A stretch of DNA of 64,000 bases from Macrotrachela quadricornifera (Eukaryota; Rotifera; Eurotatoria; Philodinida; Philodinidae). Position 1 is the stretch's first letter; each line of letters starts with the position of its first letter. This document shows, in pieces, positions 1 to 12,110 of the stretch. Location: positions 408,509-472,508 of the forward strand of contig JAJEKB010020950.1 of the NCBI GenBank assembly GCA_022393335.1, in the 5' to 3' direction. The notes under the pieces were generated by a model. It was given only the letters and a program-made list of their open reading frames with translations. It ran no database searches and was not told the DNA's origin. The translations under genes and the position numbers were made by a program.

Positions 1-537
1 AACGAGGATACTCTAAGGTCCTTAAGTCCCATATTATAGGGGTACCCTTAGATTTTCAAGTCCTATATAATGAGGGTACCTCTGGGTTCTCAAGTCCTAT
101 ATAATGAGGGTACCTTTGGATCCTCAAGTCTTATATAGTGAGGGTACCCTTAGGTACTCAAGTCTTATATAATGAGGTACCCTTAGATGCTCAAACCCTA
201 TATTTTAGGAGTAGCCTTAGATCCCCAAGACTTATATAATGAGGGTATCCTTAGGTCCTCAAGTCCTATATACTGGGGTACCCTTAGGTCGTTAAGTTCT
301 ATATAATGAAGGCACCCATAGGTCCTGATGTCCTATATAATCGGGATACTTACAGGTTCTCGAAGAGTACTATATAAGAGTATTCATAGATTTTCAACGG
401 CTGTTTTCTAGAGGTTCCTGTTCGATACTCCTATATAATAGCTCTTGAGGAGCTATGGATACCTCTGTATAACAGCCCTTCAAGACCCATGTATACCCGT
501 AAATGATAGTACTTGATGACCTGGCCCACAAAAATGA
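1..537. repeat. Left arm of a large inverted repeat, built of ~35-bp tandem units
   Basis: About a dozen imperfect copies of a unit reading roughly TCCTATATAATGAGGGTACC followed by CTTAGGTTCTCAAG run from the window edge to about 370. A non-repetitive tail then extends to about 537. The reverse complement of 10988-11350 matches both the array and the tail, ending in CCCACAAAAA. This makes the pair inverted arms about 10.4 kb apart. The left arm is cut by the window edge. Arms made of short tandem repeats resemble foldback-type transposons, but no target duplication can be checked here. Confidence 0.8.
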
Positions 538-2783
538 CTTGATCAGCACAAGTTTGAAGCCAGCTCTTCCGAAGCATTGAGCTGTCATCTGTCGTAGACC
601 TAACCTTCAGCATAGATGATAAGAGCGGAAAAGTAATGTATACCCGTAAGCGGATGTACGCGTGTTGAGGCATTTACTCTATGATTAGGGTATGGTACAT
701 CTTGAAACAGAAAAGGTTCCAAAATTTAGAACGTTAGTTGAAGTATATATTTAGAATTGAGAACATTATAAGCAGAGAAGCGTGAATACAAGTACAGCTT
801 GTACTCACACAGTTCTCACTATGTGTTCTCATATATATGTATGTACATATACTGGTATAACGACATATATCTTCTTGAAATACTTTGAACTCAGGAATTC
901 ATGTATTCATATGTAATGATGTGTATCGGCCACAAGATGCGCTGTATGAGTTTTCTGGAAATTAACAAGATTCAGAAATCAAGCCGGTGTCCCAGAAACC
1001 GAAGTGAATTTTCAGAAATGGGGGGAAAATTTTATTAACATAATAACACTTATGATGGATGTTAGATGTATAAAATTTCATAATAGTATAACATATCAGT
1101 GAATGCTTTAAGAGAAGTATTTTTTGAAACGTTGATTTAGGATTTTTAATTTTCGCACGGTGTGAATGCATTTTATGAATCTCAAACAGCAAAGACCACG
1201 CACAGAAAATTCTACTGCTGTTACGTTCCGATCGTAAAATAAAAAGATTATAACAGGATATATCAACACTGAACTTTTAGCCTTCGAGAAAAAGTTTTTC
1301 TTTCAAGAAAGAGCGAGCAAATCTTTTGATGAGCGTTACTTGTATCCTACGCTGTGTCATAAGAGCAAATATTAAGAAATTACAGAAAAGGCAAAAATAA
1401 AGTAAAAGAAAGTAAGCATTCAGGTGAATAGTAGCTGTCAACTTTTAAACATTAAATGCTTTTGTGTTTTTCATTTTTGAAAAGCTTTTTTGAGTTGAGA
1501 ATTACACGAAATATGAATAACATGCTTGCTCCATGCACACTGAAAACTTCGATGCATTTTTATCACACATTACATGCTAATCTCTTAATTATAATGGTGG
1601 TTTTGAATAATATAACGTGAAGGAGAGAGAAACATAAGAAGAGGAAGTACAAGCGCATGATAAGTTTTCAAACTTTATTTGCACCTAACCATTGTTTTTT
1701 TTTACTGTATAAAATGCAACCCGTCTAACACGACGATTCATCCGTCTAACGTCTTGTTAAGACATGTGATGCGTCTTACCTTTAGACGTTCCTCAACATA
1801 TGAAAGACGCAAGACACTAGTTCGTTTAAATTTCTTTTTTAACAAATACTACGTTGTATACTAATCTCAGTCGTATTGTTTTAATATAAAAGGAGAAAAA
1901 AACGAAGTATCTTATATGATTTTGTGTATAATCTAATTGTCCTATTTTAATAATTATGTTTGTTTATAACATATGTTTTAGATAATTCAGAACTCTCATC
2001 ATTTTCTAATACTCGAAATTAATTCATAAAAGTAGTTACGATACAAATCCAGGAAAATTTGTTGATCGTTTGCTATTTCAATAGTGGACAATAATTATCT
2101 GTTGCTTTTTAAATGGTATTAATGCAAACAAAAAATTGCTGGCTCTCTCTTTATTATAATATTTTGGTGAAAAAAGTGTTTGGTCAGAAAGATTGATTAA
2201 TTACTTATATCCGTATTAAATTATTTTTATTTCTGTAACACAATACCTTTTGTTAAATTCTAAATCAGCTGAATACGTATCAGTTCACTTATCTTTTTAA
2301 TATTAAATTACACCTTATTTGCTTTTTTATTTTTAGATAGTTATTAATTTTCAATCAATGGCATTTTTCATTTATTTTCAAGGAATTTGTTGAACAAATA
2401 TCAATTTTTAATAATTTTTTTACTGTTTATTCTTGCTTACTTTCTCTACCTAGTCGTGAAAAATTTCGTAGATAGTTTTTTTTATGTTCATGGATAGCTT
2501 TATGTGATTTGTATTTCATAATTATATTGTATTTTGTAATCGTTTTTACATTATTATATAGGATTTTATGAGTATTTTTTTATATTAAACTGTATTTTGT
2601 CATTTTCTATCCTACATAATATTAAAGCTCAAGAAATTGAATTGATTCAATTACGAATTCAAAAATTAGAAAGATCATAAATGCTAGAATAGTTTTTAGA
2701 ATCAGTTTAAAGAAAATTTTCTCTTCTAAAAGTTATTTTAACTTTCAATTACAACTTATCTAGTATATGTTTTTCTAGATGCA
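538..2783. other. AT-rich non-coding stretch
   Basis: No gene is supported. The short ORFs lack family resemblance. Around 1330-1347 there is a single copy of the motif GAGCGTTACTTGTAT, which also bounds the 28.7-31.8 kb segment. Around 1727-1815 there are several GCGTCT/AGACG words reminiscent of those near 3190, 33700, 47370 and 60390. Confidence 0.5.
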
Positions 2784-3090
2784 TCAGCTGATGTAGATCC
2801 TACTAGTTTCAGAAATAAATACACTTAGATATCGACAGTAGATATAAAGAAAAATATTTCAGATAAAATTGATTTTTGAATTATCTAAATATCACTTCAT
2901 TTTATATCTAGTACAAAACCTAGAAAACTGAGCATTTTTTGATAATTTTGTAGATGGAACGCAGTCAGAAGTGATGTTTATACAGTTCAAAAAAATTAAA
3001 TATCAATTTATCGTAATATATTTTTTTGATATCTACTGTTTTTATCTAAGTACATTTGTTTCTAAAACTAGAAGACCGTAGATCGGCTAA
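2784..3090. repeat. Foldback MITE (~307 bp)
   Basis: The first ~75 bases (TCAGCTGATGTAGATC..., then an AGATATCGACAGTAGATAT-like stretch) match the reverse complement of the last ~75 bases (...GATCGGCTAA). The element is non-coding and lies upstream of the hAT transposase gene. Confidence 0.7.
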
Positions 3091-4633
3091 AGTGTGTAAG
3101 ACACATGCTGAACGTTTATTTCATTGGCAACAATGTTCCTATCATAAATCAGTTAGACACTTCAATGTTAAAATCGGTTATCCGTTGACGCTTAAGCGTC
3201 TATTTTTATCTCAGACCAACCAATAGAAAAGCGCATGAAGTGTTTTGTCTAAATGAACAAAACGTCTTGTTTATGTCGTTCATGCGTCTTATTTTTTTAG
3301 AGTGTTCTGCACAGTTTAGCAAATCAGAGAAAAAACGAAAATATGAAGAGAAAAAGATAAAGAGTGCCCGGTCTTTGCACTTACTACTTGCATATGATGA
3401 GAAATATCATATCTATTTAGTTTTATCTTTAGATAATTTGATTAGAAAAGAATGGCAATGAGTTCCCGATCTTCTTCTAATTCAACACCTAAACATACGA
3501 GAAAACTTTATCCAACTTCGTCAAGTCCATCTATGACGCAACATTATTCATTGAGAAGAAGTTCAACACCAATTATACCTGATCAAAATAGTAAAATTCA
3601 AAAAGTGAAAATAACAAAAAAGAATTCAACATCATCTTCTATTACAAGAATCAGCAAGTCATTTAAAACAGCTACAATTGATGACAAATCTTCAGCTGAA
3701 CAAATGGACGACAATAATCAATTAATAGCAACAAATAATTCTGATGAAGAAATAAATGATGAAATTCAGATCCAAAATCAATCTCGACAACGACTAGATT
3801 CTACGGCAAGTAATAAAACAGAAGAACCAAAACCACAAAAGCGAACAACACAAATGATAATGGAAGATGTTTTAGGAAATTTTACTAAGATTGGAAATGG
3901 TTTAAAATGCAATTTATGTACAAATTCACACAAAGTAAGAGTTATCTCTTCGTTCTCACTATCGGTTTTTGAGAGACAAAGAATTTCACAGATCTAACGC
4001 GATAGCTGTTGTCTATTTTATCAACTTTGTACATCAAACGAAGTATTATGTTTAAGTGACTTATTATGTATTAGATGTTTCAAATAGGAAAAAATAACAC
4101 TAAGCGTAGTTTTGAGCAAAGATATATTTGTTTGTATGGACAGCTAGGTTTTTCAGAGAATGATGATAAACAGGTTTCGTAGGAATCCGTTCTGAGGACA
4201 TAGGAATATATACGATTTTAAAAGTATCAATTTTATAGGATATTAGTGAAAATATAGAAAATATATACAATAAGTTTTTCTTCAGTAAGACGTTTCTAAG
4301 AGACTTATAGCGAATGTTTAACTGCTCCTAAGTTCATAAATAACTTGCACTCGAAACTTTAAATAAATTGAAAATGAATATATTTTTCTTAATTAGTGGA
4401 AAAGAGATTCAACAAAGATTGATATGAGAAAAGGAAAAATGGTATAATGGCCTCTGTTTAATTTATTAACAACTGTTGACTAATATCTGTATGAAAATAA
4501 TATAAAATTGAAACATGGCAAAAATATATATATAAAAACTCGAACAAATTCGTATAAACAACTCTTTTTATCTTTTTTCTTGATTATTGACATTTAACAT
4601 AATTTAAAACTGTATTAATATTTATATATCGGA

Positions 4634-5418
4634 TGAGGTAGAATAAATAGCTACGCTTTGAATCCCATGTTTTTATCATTTGTTTGACCTTAATAAAAAA
4701 CAAAATATAGAAGAAGACGCAGCGTGAAAAGTTCTACAATTTGCACAAAACGGTTTATTTTTGCATGTACACTTTTTTTTCAAAATAAACAGAATTCTAA
4801 GCGATCAAATTTTGATTCCAGGTTCACAAATCTGGCAACGGATCTGATGGGATCTTATAGGATTCGATCATTCTACAGAATCCTATAGGATTCCGGGTGA
4901 CGGAACCGTGTCGAATTCTGTCGGAAAAACGCCAACAGCTATAAATTTCATGAGCGCTCATTCAAGCAGTATCAAATTGCCCCCTTCGATACCTATCGGA
5001 TTGGATGGGATCCAACTGTTGGATTGATCAACCTGAGATGTTGCGAAGTCTTTTTAACGCTCGAAAGATAAATTTTTTTCTTATTTACCACCTAAAATCT
5101 TTTATCAAAAGAAAAGCAAAATACACTACAAAATGTAGCGTGACAAGCTTTACAATTTGCAGCGAAAAGTTTGTGTTAAGCATATATTTTCTGTTTTGAA
5201 AAAAAGTAAAATTGGGAGGGACTGCTTTTCGTATGGTCGAGACTCGATCGGTTCAAATTCTGCCTATTTTGGAAAGAAAACGTGCAGCTACAGGAAACCG
5301 GTCTTATATGAATTGTAGAGCTTTTCTCGCTACATTTTCTGCTATAACTTGTTTTTTTATAAGGTGAAATAAGTGACGAAAATGTGAGATGCAAAACGTA
5401 GCCATTTATTTTGCCTCA
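4634..5418. mobile_element. MITE (family A, TGAGG...GGCTACG termini) in hAT intron 1
   Basis: The left end (TGAGGTAGAATAAATAGCTACG) and the reverse complement of the right end (TGAGGCAAAATAAATGGCTACG) match and continue for about 120 bases, including an AAAAGYTCTACAATT-like word. A related palindromic element lies at 54138-54364. A second MITE is nested inside (4819-5035). The element sits wholly in the 1.96-kb first intron of the hAT gene. Confidence 0.65.
4819..5035. mobile_element. MITE (family B, CAGGTT...AACCTG, GGATCC-rich), copy 1
   Basis: The element starts CAGGTTCACAAATCTGGCAA and ends with the inverse of CAGGTTGATCAATCCAACAG. Internally it is rich in ATCCTATAGGATT and GATCGGATC-like words and contains GGGTGACGGAA. 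Related copies occur at 23554-23803 (opposite orientation) and about 53358-53677. It is nested inside the family A MITE. Confidence 0.65.
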
Positions 5419-5644
5419 ATCAATATTAGTGATAATAAATATATGATTCATATGTGAACTTTACATAACTTTATATAAACTTCATTAAAAAGACTATTGC
5501 TTTAGTCATCGTCGATATTAAAAGAATTTCGAATGAAAGAAGTGAATCTTAACGAGGAATATGCCGATAAGTGATAAAATAAGGATATATTACCGCTTGT
5601 TGTTATTCATTTTACCGTAGAAGCTAATAACATGTATATTTATG

Positions 5645-5668
5645 TATATATATATATATATATATATA
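5645..5668. repeat. (TA)n microsatellite
   Basis: An uninterrupted TA dinucleotide run lies in intron 1 of the hAT gene. It generates spurious Tyr-Ile ORFs. Confidence 0.9.
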
Positions 5669-6355
5669 CAAAAGCATGTATGTTGTTTCTTACTGCTACA
5701 AAATATATTTCAATTTATAAAAAAAGTGACATCTTTGGAATATAGAAAAAATGCCTGGGAAATAGGATTTTATAGGACCATCTTTCAATATATAGGAAAT
5801 ATACGAAATATAGGACGACTACGAAGTTTGATGATCAACATTCAAAGGAAGGAGTGTCATTTATCATATTTAACGCTGCTTTTCTCTCTCTTTTAGGTAT
5901 TTGCATTAAAAGCAACCTCTGATACTAATCTGAGACGACATTTAGGTGGAGTTCATGATCGAAAGGAATATTTATATCCATCACAACTCCAGGATTATCA
6001 TCCAAAAAAGAAACTGATCTCAAACAAGCTCAAACAACAACTCGACAAGGCTGCTGTACAGGCTATATATCTTGATGGTCGTTCTTTAAATGATTTCGAA
6101 AAGCCTGGTATGGAAAAGTTTATAGAAACTGCTATTCCAGGGTGAGACTTGATAAAGTTTTTTTCGCTTTTTTTTATGATTAATTTCTATTTACCTTCCT
6201 TATTTAGATACAAAGGACCCACCAGGAAAGCTGTGCGTCGTCATCTTGAATCATCATATAAGAGTTATCGAGCAAAACTCAAGAAACAATTACCAGAAAT
6301 ATCTGATATTGGTATTACCTGTGATGTATGGAAATCATCAACAAGAGCTTATTAT

Positions 6356-6511
6356 CAGGCATCATAGCAGACCCTTAAAATATAGGATCGTATGTCTACG
6401 TAGTATTTGAACAAATTCCAAAATTCCGTGTATTTACATGAAGTTTTGGAATTTGTTCATATATTACGTAGACACACGGTCCTATATTTTAAGGGTCTGC
6501 TACGATGCCTG
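6356..6511. mobile_element. 156-bp hAT-type MITE with 8-bp target duplication
   Basis: The terminal inverted repeats are almost the whole element: it starts CAGGCATCATAGCAGACCC and ends with the near-inverse GGGTCTGCTACGATGCCTG. The flanks are identical 8-mers, CTTATTAT at 6348-6355 and 6512-6519. Eight-base duplications and CAGG-type ends are hallmarks of the hAT superfamily. It interrupts exon 3 of the hAT transposase. Removing one duplication copy plus the element restores the frame (RAYY|ICIT). Confidence 0.95.
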
Positions 6512-6815
6512 CTTATTATATATGTATAACAGCACATTATACAGATGAACAACACAAATCAAAATCTTTTGTATTAGCTTTCCGTCGTTTCCTTGGTAGT
6601 CATACCAAGGGACGACTACAACTATTTATTTTAAACGAAATCAAAAAACTCAATATTGAAAAAAAAGTTAGAGGAATAACTACTGATAACGGACCTGATA
6701 TTCGGGCTGCAACATCAAATATTGGTTTAGGATTTAGATTATCATGCGTAGTTCATCTACTAAATTCAACTGTTAAAAATGGTTTATGGTTACATAAAAT
6801 ACCAAAAAAGAAAAA

Positions 6816-7806
6816 GTAAGAAAATCTATCTTAAAATAATTTTGAAAAAATTATAAGAGAATAAAAAGACTTTGTTTTCTCCAATTTGGCTACGAAGATT
6901 TCTTTTTTCGCTAAAAAGCATTCATCTTCTTAATCCTTGAGACTCAATGGAATAAATATGTTTCTTACCTCGAGAATTCTGAAATATTCGAGTTTTTGAG
7001 AATCTTAGAAATATATTTTCAATAAATGTTAGAAGCTATCAGAGGTCTGTACAAGACTAATTGGAAAATAGAGTGTATGAAAGACATTGAAAAGTGCGTC
7101 TTGCAAAGTTCTAAACCCATGGGAGATGCTTTTATCGAGAGTGAATCAGAGTTTACCTCGACCTCATCGGAATGAAATAAATTTTCCGAGCTTGTTAGAC
7201 ACGTACCTGTAAGCACAGCTGTAGGATCGAAAAAATTGGAATCCTTGTGAAAAAGTCTAAATGGGAAAGACAAAGTGGACTTCCCAGTCAAATTAGACCT
7301 TATCTAGCTCCTCTATTATAGATGCGAGAAGTCTGAAAATTTTACCATAGGTGTCATCCATTGAGGTGACTGTTTTTTGTAGCGGATGTTTTTTCCCATG
7401 CTCTCTTTTTTGTGAAAAAACATACAGAAAATACTAATTTTTGATATTTTTTTGGGCTGAAATATCTCTATGAAGTCAAAATTTTAGCTTTTATTAATAC
7501 TCTAGAATCAACTAACTATCCACTATCTAATACTAAAACTCCAGGACCGTATCTTGTTCGTAAGTCATATGGTAAAGCGATCTTTGGAGCCTTCTCTAAA
7601 ATTTTCCTAACTTTGCATTCTTCCTCAGATAAGAACATGGGATTACCAAAAACCGTCCTATAGTGAAATTTCATCAACACACCTAGCTCTACCATTCCTG
7701 ATGGTTTCATCAAATTAGATTCGGTCGAAAAAGTTCAGAGCTCAAACAGTTAAGGAAACAAATCCTTTTGGTTATATTTTGCTTACGTTCATGTCTTCAT
7801 TTTTAG
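6816..7806. other. Intron 3 of the hAT gene, large and unassigned
   Basis: The 991-bp intron runs from GTAAG to TTTTTAG. It contains no recognisable domain. A minus-strand ORF at 7516-7713 has no family features I recognise. The length, compared with the short introns elsewhere in the gene, suggests a decayed insertion. Confidence 0.5.
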
Positions 7807-9565
7807 GGAAAGTGTATCATCAAATGTTAATGATCAAGAACAAGAGGAAGATGATATTGTTTCAGTTGCTGACATTGAAGATATTCCAGACGAATTTTTA
7901 AATGGGAAAGAAGAGGAAGAGATGGAAGAACAAGAAGAAAAACAAGTTGTTGGACAAGGAACAGAAGGTGAAGGAGAAGAAGGTGAAGAAGCAGAAAGTG
8001 AAGAAGAAACAGAAGAACTTGTAACAACATTATCAAGTAATAGTAGTGATGGTGAAATAGATGATTCATCAGCAAGCAATAATATGGATCAAGCTGATCA
8101 AATTTTGATAAACACGACTGATGTATTATACGAAGAATTTATAAAAAAATGTGAAGATGATGGTACAATTCTTTTATCAACAATTCATTCATTATCAAGT
8201 CGTGTACGAAAATTAATAAACTTCATTCATCAATCAAGTGTTTTAGATCGATATGTCAAGAAACATATAGAAATAAAAGTAAAAGAGTATAATAATTCTT
8301 TACCACCAGATCAAAAAGATAAACAAGTCAAATACAAAGACGTCGTTATTGATTTTGAGATACGTTGGAATACAACATATTTTATGTTAAAACGTTTTGT
8401 ATTTTTCAGTTCAATCATCACAAGTATTACTCAAGATCCATCAAATGAAATTGGTATTAAACCAGTTCAATATGAACGTTTAAAACGATTAGCATTTTCA
8501 AGAATTGATTGGTCAATATTAGTGGGAATGAAAAACGTTCTTAAAGCTTTTTGTGATGCAACAGTGCTTTTATCAGGTCGAAAGTATGCGACTCTTGGGA
8601 TTTCTTATTTTGTTATTGCTGGTTTAAAACAATATTTAACAACAACTGATGATCGAGAGCCATTTGAAAATTTACTTAAAAAACATTTAATGTCAAAATT
8701 TGATTATTATTTTGGTTTTAAATTTATTTCTATTCAACAAACTCAAGCAAGCTTGGTAAGTGTCAAAAACAACTTCTTTTGCGTAAAAATAGCATCACTA
8801 GAAAAAAGATTAGGTTCCAGACTGTTATTAGATCAGAAGACAGTGTTAATCAATTTTATTTTGTAAAAGATCAAAATTCGTAATTGAATACATTTAACAT
8901 ATAAACCGAAACGCAAAAAAAAAATCTTTCTCTCCTATATGCTGTTAAAGTGTTTGATTTTATTCATATTTTATTCTGTCTTTTCTTTTCAGATTTGTGC
9001 CTTTTTGGATCCAGCGTTGTATTCCTATTTGTCTCAAGATCCAACTGAACTTGAAAAAGCTGAAAAATTAGTCTTACAATGTGCTGAATTTCATCGAAAT
9101 TTACGACAATCTCGTTTACATTCTACACAAGTGACATCAACAACAGCTTCAAATTCAACAGTTTCAAAAAAACAGGAACAACAATACCAATCGTATATGC
9201 CATTATCATCATTAAATAATTTTTTAAAAACATGTGGTGTACAAGATATGTTCGAATCATCACCATCAATCAAAATTAATGATGATATTTCTGTAAAGGA
9301 ACAAATTTCCATTTATGTATTAAATGTTAAAAATGAACTAGCTTTTGAAGCCTTTTGGACTAGATATGGAGCACAATTATCTGATTTGAAATCAGTTCTA
9401 AAATATTACTCATGTATGCCATGCAGTTCTGTTCCTTGCGAATCATCTTTTTCAGTATCTGGTTATATAAATCGAAAACAAAGATGCTCTTTATCTTCTT
9501 CAACCATTCGATATTCAATGTGTCTAAAAAATCAGTATGAAAATACTCCTAACTATGCAGTTTGA

Positions 9566-10790
9566 TGAAGATGATTAGGTAAACATTATTTCTTTCATTT
9601 ATTTTTATGTTCTTTTCTTATTTGATGTGTGTTTATCTTCTAAACTATTGTGAAAATAAAAAGATATTGATAGAATGAAAATAAAAATAAACTTTGAAAA
9701 TAAACTTTAGTTATGTTGTTCTAAAATTTTCGGAAGCACTATATGAAAGATGTAGAAAGAGGGATCTAAGGATCATAGTACTATGCTTGTATTGTCTAAT
9801 AAAAGCATATTTTTTGTGTAATTCCTTATACTTTGATTTATTAATTTAATTTCTGCTCTTTCCTAAGGCAATAAGTATTAGCTTTCTTCTAATAAAATAA
9901 ATTGAGATGTCTTTTTAAATTTTTCGATAAAATACTTTCGAAAGAGAAAAAAGTTCTATCATTGGCAAGAAGCAATAATTCTCAGATAAGTGGTAGTTTT
10001 CAATCCCATTTTTGCTTTTAACTCTTATTTTGCTTTCCCTTTAATCGGTTCCTTCTCCTCAGAGACAGTAAAATGCGGTTAAGTGGATCTTTTTCTTGGT
10101 TTATATCTGGTTAAATAGAGCAAAATGTCTACCGTCGAATAATTATTAATTATCTTTAATTGATTTCATTAGTGACTGTTATATAAGTTTTCTTAAATTC
10201 TAATCATCAAAATCGATGCTGATTTGAAAAATAATTTTGCATTTTTCCCACAATAGGTTTTTTTATGTTGACGTTGGCGTGCGTCCAAGATATATCTACT
10301 TTTTCAAATACTAAAAATTTTGGGTCGGCTTTAAAATGTAGCAAAAGTCTAGTACTACAACATAACAAATCCAAATTTGTTGGTTGTTCGTTTAAGTTTT
10401 ACTAATCGCTAACCATTCTCTATCTGGGACCAGAAGATTTTTCGGTGTTTTACCGAAACACTTGTCAAAAAACGCAAATTAGGAACGAATTAAAAATCGG
10501 ACTCTGTTAAGTAATAGCCTCAGAGCTTTTTACACTTTGAATCCGATCCGAACTTGCCAGCATTTGAAGCAGCGAATGAACTTCAGGCAGAAAGACACTT
10601 TTATAATCCTAAGTTAACTACCTGTAGGCTCAACATATTGAGCTTGATTTTTTACTGTGATGTGCCTGGATCAATATACATCTTTCTTCAAAATTTCATC
10701 AAGATTCCACAACATAAGAACAGAAATAAATTTCTGAGGAGGGACTTCCCTTAGATCATTTCGCTTTTCAACATTTTTTTTTCTCTTTTA
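9566..10790. other. 3' flank of the hAT gene, no gene seen
   Basis: Several AATAAA-like signals follow the stop codon between about 9655 and 9710. Beyond these I see only AT-rich sequence without supported coding content. Confidence 0.5.
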
Positions 10791-10794
10791 TAAT

Positions 10795-10975
10795 TTTTAA
10801 AACTTTATTTCACTTTCTTTTACCTTCTTTCTACTTTCTTTTAACTTGCTTTCAACTTTCTTTCAACTTTCTTTTACTTTCTTTTAACTTTCTTTTACTT
10901 TCTTTTAACTTGCTTTCAACTTTCTTTTACTTTCTTTTAACTTGCTTTCAGCTTTCTTTTACTTTCTTTTGGATT
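10795..10975. repeat. Pyrimidine tandem repeat (CTTTCTTTTA / ACTTGCTTTCA units)
   Basis: About 180 bases consist of 10-15-bp units such as CTTTCTTTTAACTTG repeated many times on the plus strand. It ends next to the right arm of the large inverted repeat. Confidence 0.9.
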
Positions 10976-10987
10976 TTCTTAGCAGCT

Positions 10988-11350
10988 ATTTTTGTGGGCT
11001 AGGACTTTAAATTCTATCATTTATGGGTACACCTCGGTTCTCAAGAGCTGTTACACAGTGGTACTAATGGTTTCTCGAGAGTTATTATATAGGGATACAG
11101 AACGGGAGCCTCCAGAAAACAGCCGTTGTAGTTCTATGAGTATTCTTATATGATACTCCTAGAGGATCTGTAGGTACCCTCATTATATAGGACTTGAGGA
11201 CCTAAGGATATCCTCATTATATAANNNNNNNNNNCCTCATTATATAGGACTTGAGGACCTAAGGATATCCTCATTATATAAGACTTGAGGACCGAAGGGT
11301 GCCTCATTATATAGGGCTTGAGGACTTAAGGATACCCCTATAATACAGAA
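10988..11350. repeat. Right arm of the large inverted repeat; contains an assembly gap
   Basis: The reverse complement matches 1-537 in both the unique tail and the ~35-bp units (CCTCATTATATAGGACTTGAGG). Ten N bases at 11225-11234 mark a gap, so the unit number is unreliable and collapse is likely. Confidence 0.85.
11225..11234. other. Assembly gap (10 N)
   Basis: Ten consecutive N bases interrupt the tandem array. The true gap length is unknown. Confidence 1.
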
Positions 11351-11365
11351 CTTGAGAACTTAAGG

Positions 11366-11536
11366 TTTCACTTTCCTTTCCTTTTTTTCTTGGAAAGGAA
11401 AGTAAACTTTCTTTCAACTTTCCTTTCTTTTAGGAAAGGAAAGTTTTTACTTTCCTTTCTTTCAGGAAAGGAAAGCTTTTACTTTCCTTTCCTTTTCTTT
11501 TAGAAAGTAAAAGAAAGTGAAAGTGCCACCCCTAGT
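11366..11536. repeat. CTTTC hairpin repeats ending in a hAT-like terminus
   Basis: Three or more short inverted repeats of the form CTTTCCTTTC/GAAAGGAAAG follow one another. The segment ends AAGTGCCACCCCTAG, the inverse of a TAGGGGTGGCAC-type hAT terminus. It may be the other half of a CTTTC-rich element split by the adjacent array. Confidence 0.5.
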
Positions 11537-11721
11537 GGACACCTGTGCGCACATGAAGCGAGAGACAGATAACAATGAATGAAGAAAGCAGATAAATAGT
11601 AAACAAATTTACATTTATCTCTAAGAAAAAAAAAGGATCTATCAAAAACTACATATCACAATATTGATACAAAAATGTCATCCGAAGATGATTTACATAC
11701 AGCGTTACATAACTGTGCGAC

Positions 11722-12110
11722 TCCTCTAGCAACTTTATTTGTAAACGATGTTATAAAGTAGTATATTTCAAATTAAAGTCAATTAATAACTGGACTTATG
11801 GATGTAATTAATAGGCTATACATTTCATGTACAGTTTCATAAAAACTAATAGTAGATTCATGATCTTTATCAAAAACTAGATCTACAAACGTGCTCTTTC
11901 AATTTATTTTTCTAGTAAATTGTATATGAAGAATGAAAATCGTAAAATGCGATCTAATTTTGGCTTATGATTTAAAACATTGCAGTAATTTTAATTGCCA
12001 ATAATTGTTATATGTTTTATTAATTACATCCATAGATGCAGTTTTTAATGGACTTTAATTTGGTACATAATAACTTGTAATATCTTTTACAAATGAAGTT
12101 GCTAGAAGGA
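11722..12110. repeat. Foldback MITE (~390 bp)
   Basis: Arms of about 105 bases are inverted copies: the left starts CCTCTAGCAACTTTATTTG, and the right, reversed, starts TCCTTCTAGCAACTTCATT. Both include CAAATTAAAGTC and TATGGATGTAATTAATA. The short ORF upstream (11674-11760) runs into the left arm and is probably spurious. Confidence 0.75.

Larger units (their letters stand above)
3452..9565 (+). pseudogene. hAT transposase gene, five exons, interrupted by a MITE
   Basis: Exons are 3452-3934, 5897-6141, 6208-6815, 7807-8755 and 8993-9565, with GT/AG ends and matching phases. Removing the MITE plus one target copy (6356-6519) gives 2694 bases, or 897 codons plus stop. The N-terminus is Ser/Thr-rich and basic. 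A BED-type zinc finger is split by intron 1 (CNLC at the end of exon 1, HLGGVH in exon 2). The RNase-H-like region follows (DIGITCDVW, GITTDNGPDI), with an acidic insertion near 7810-8000. The C-terminus holds the hAT dimerisation domain (AFWTRYGAQLSDL ... SVPCESSFSVSG). These features are typical of hAT cut-and-paste transposases, which act in the nucleus. Apart from the MITE I see no frameshift or stop. It could be autonomous hAT coding sequence or a host copy; no hAT termini were recognised around it. Confidence 0.88.

Noticed and set aside
3240..3461. ORF directly upstream of the hAT start
   Set aside because: Overlaps the chosen start by a few bases in another frame, has no domain, and covers GCGTCT-type repeat words.
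7516..7713. Minus-strand 65-codon ORF inside the hAT intron
   Set aside because: No recognisable motif, no splice-consistent extension, and the region looks like a decayed insertion.
10795..10975. Possible CRISPR-like or clustered repeat array
   Set aside because: Continuous short-unit pyrimidine tandem repeat without spacers, in a eukaryotic sequence.
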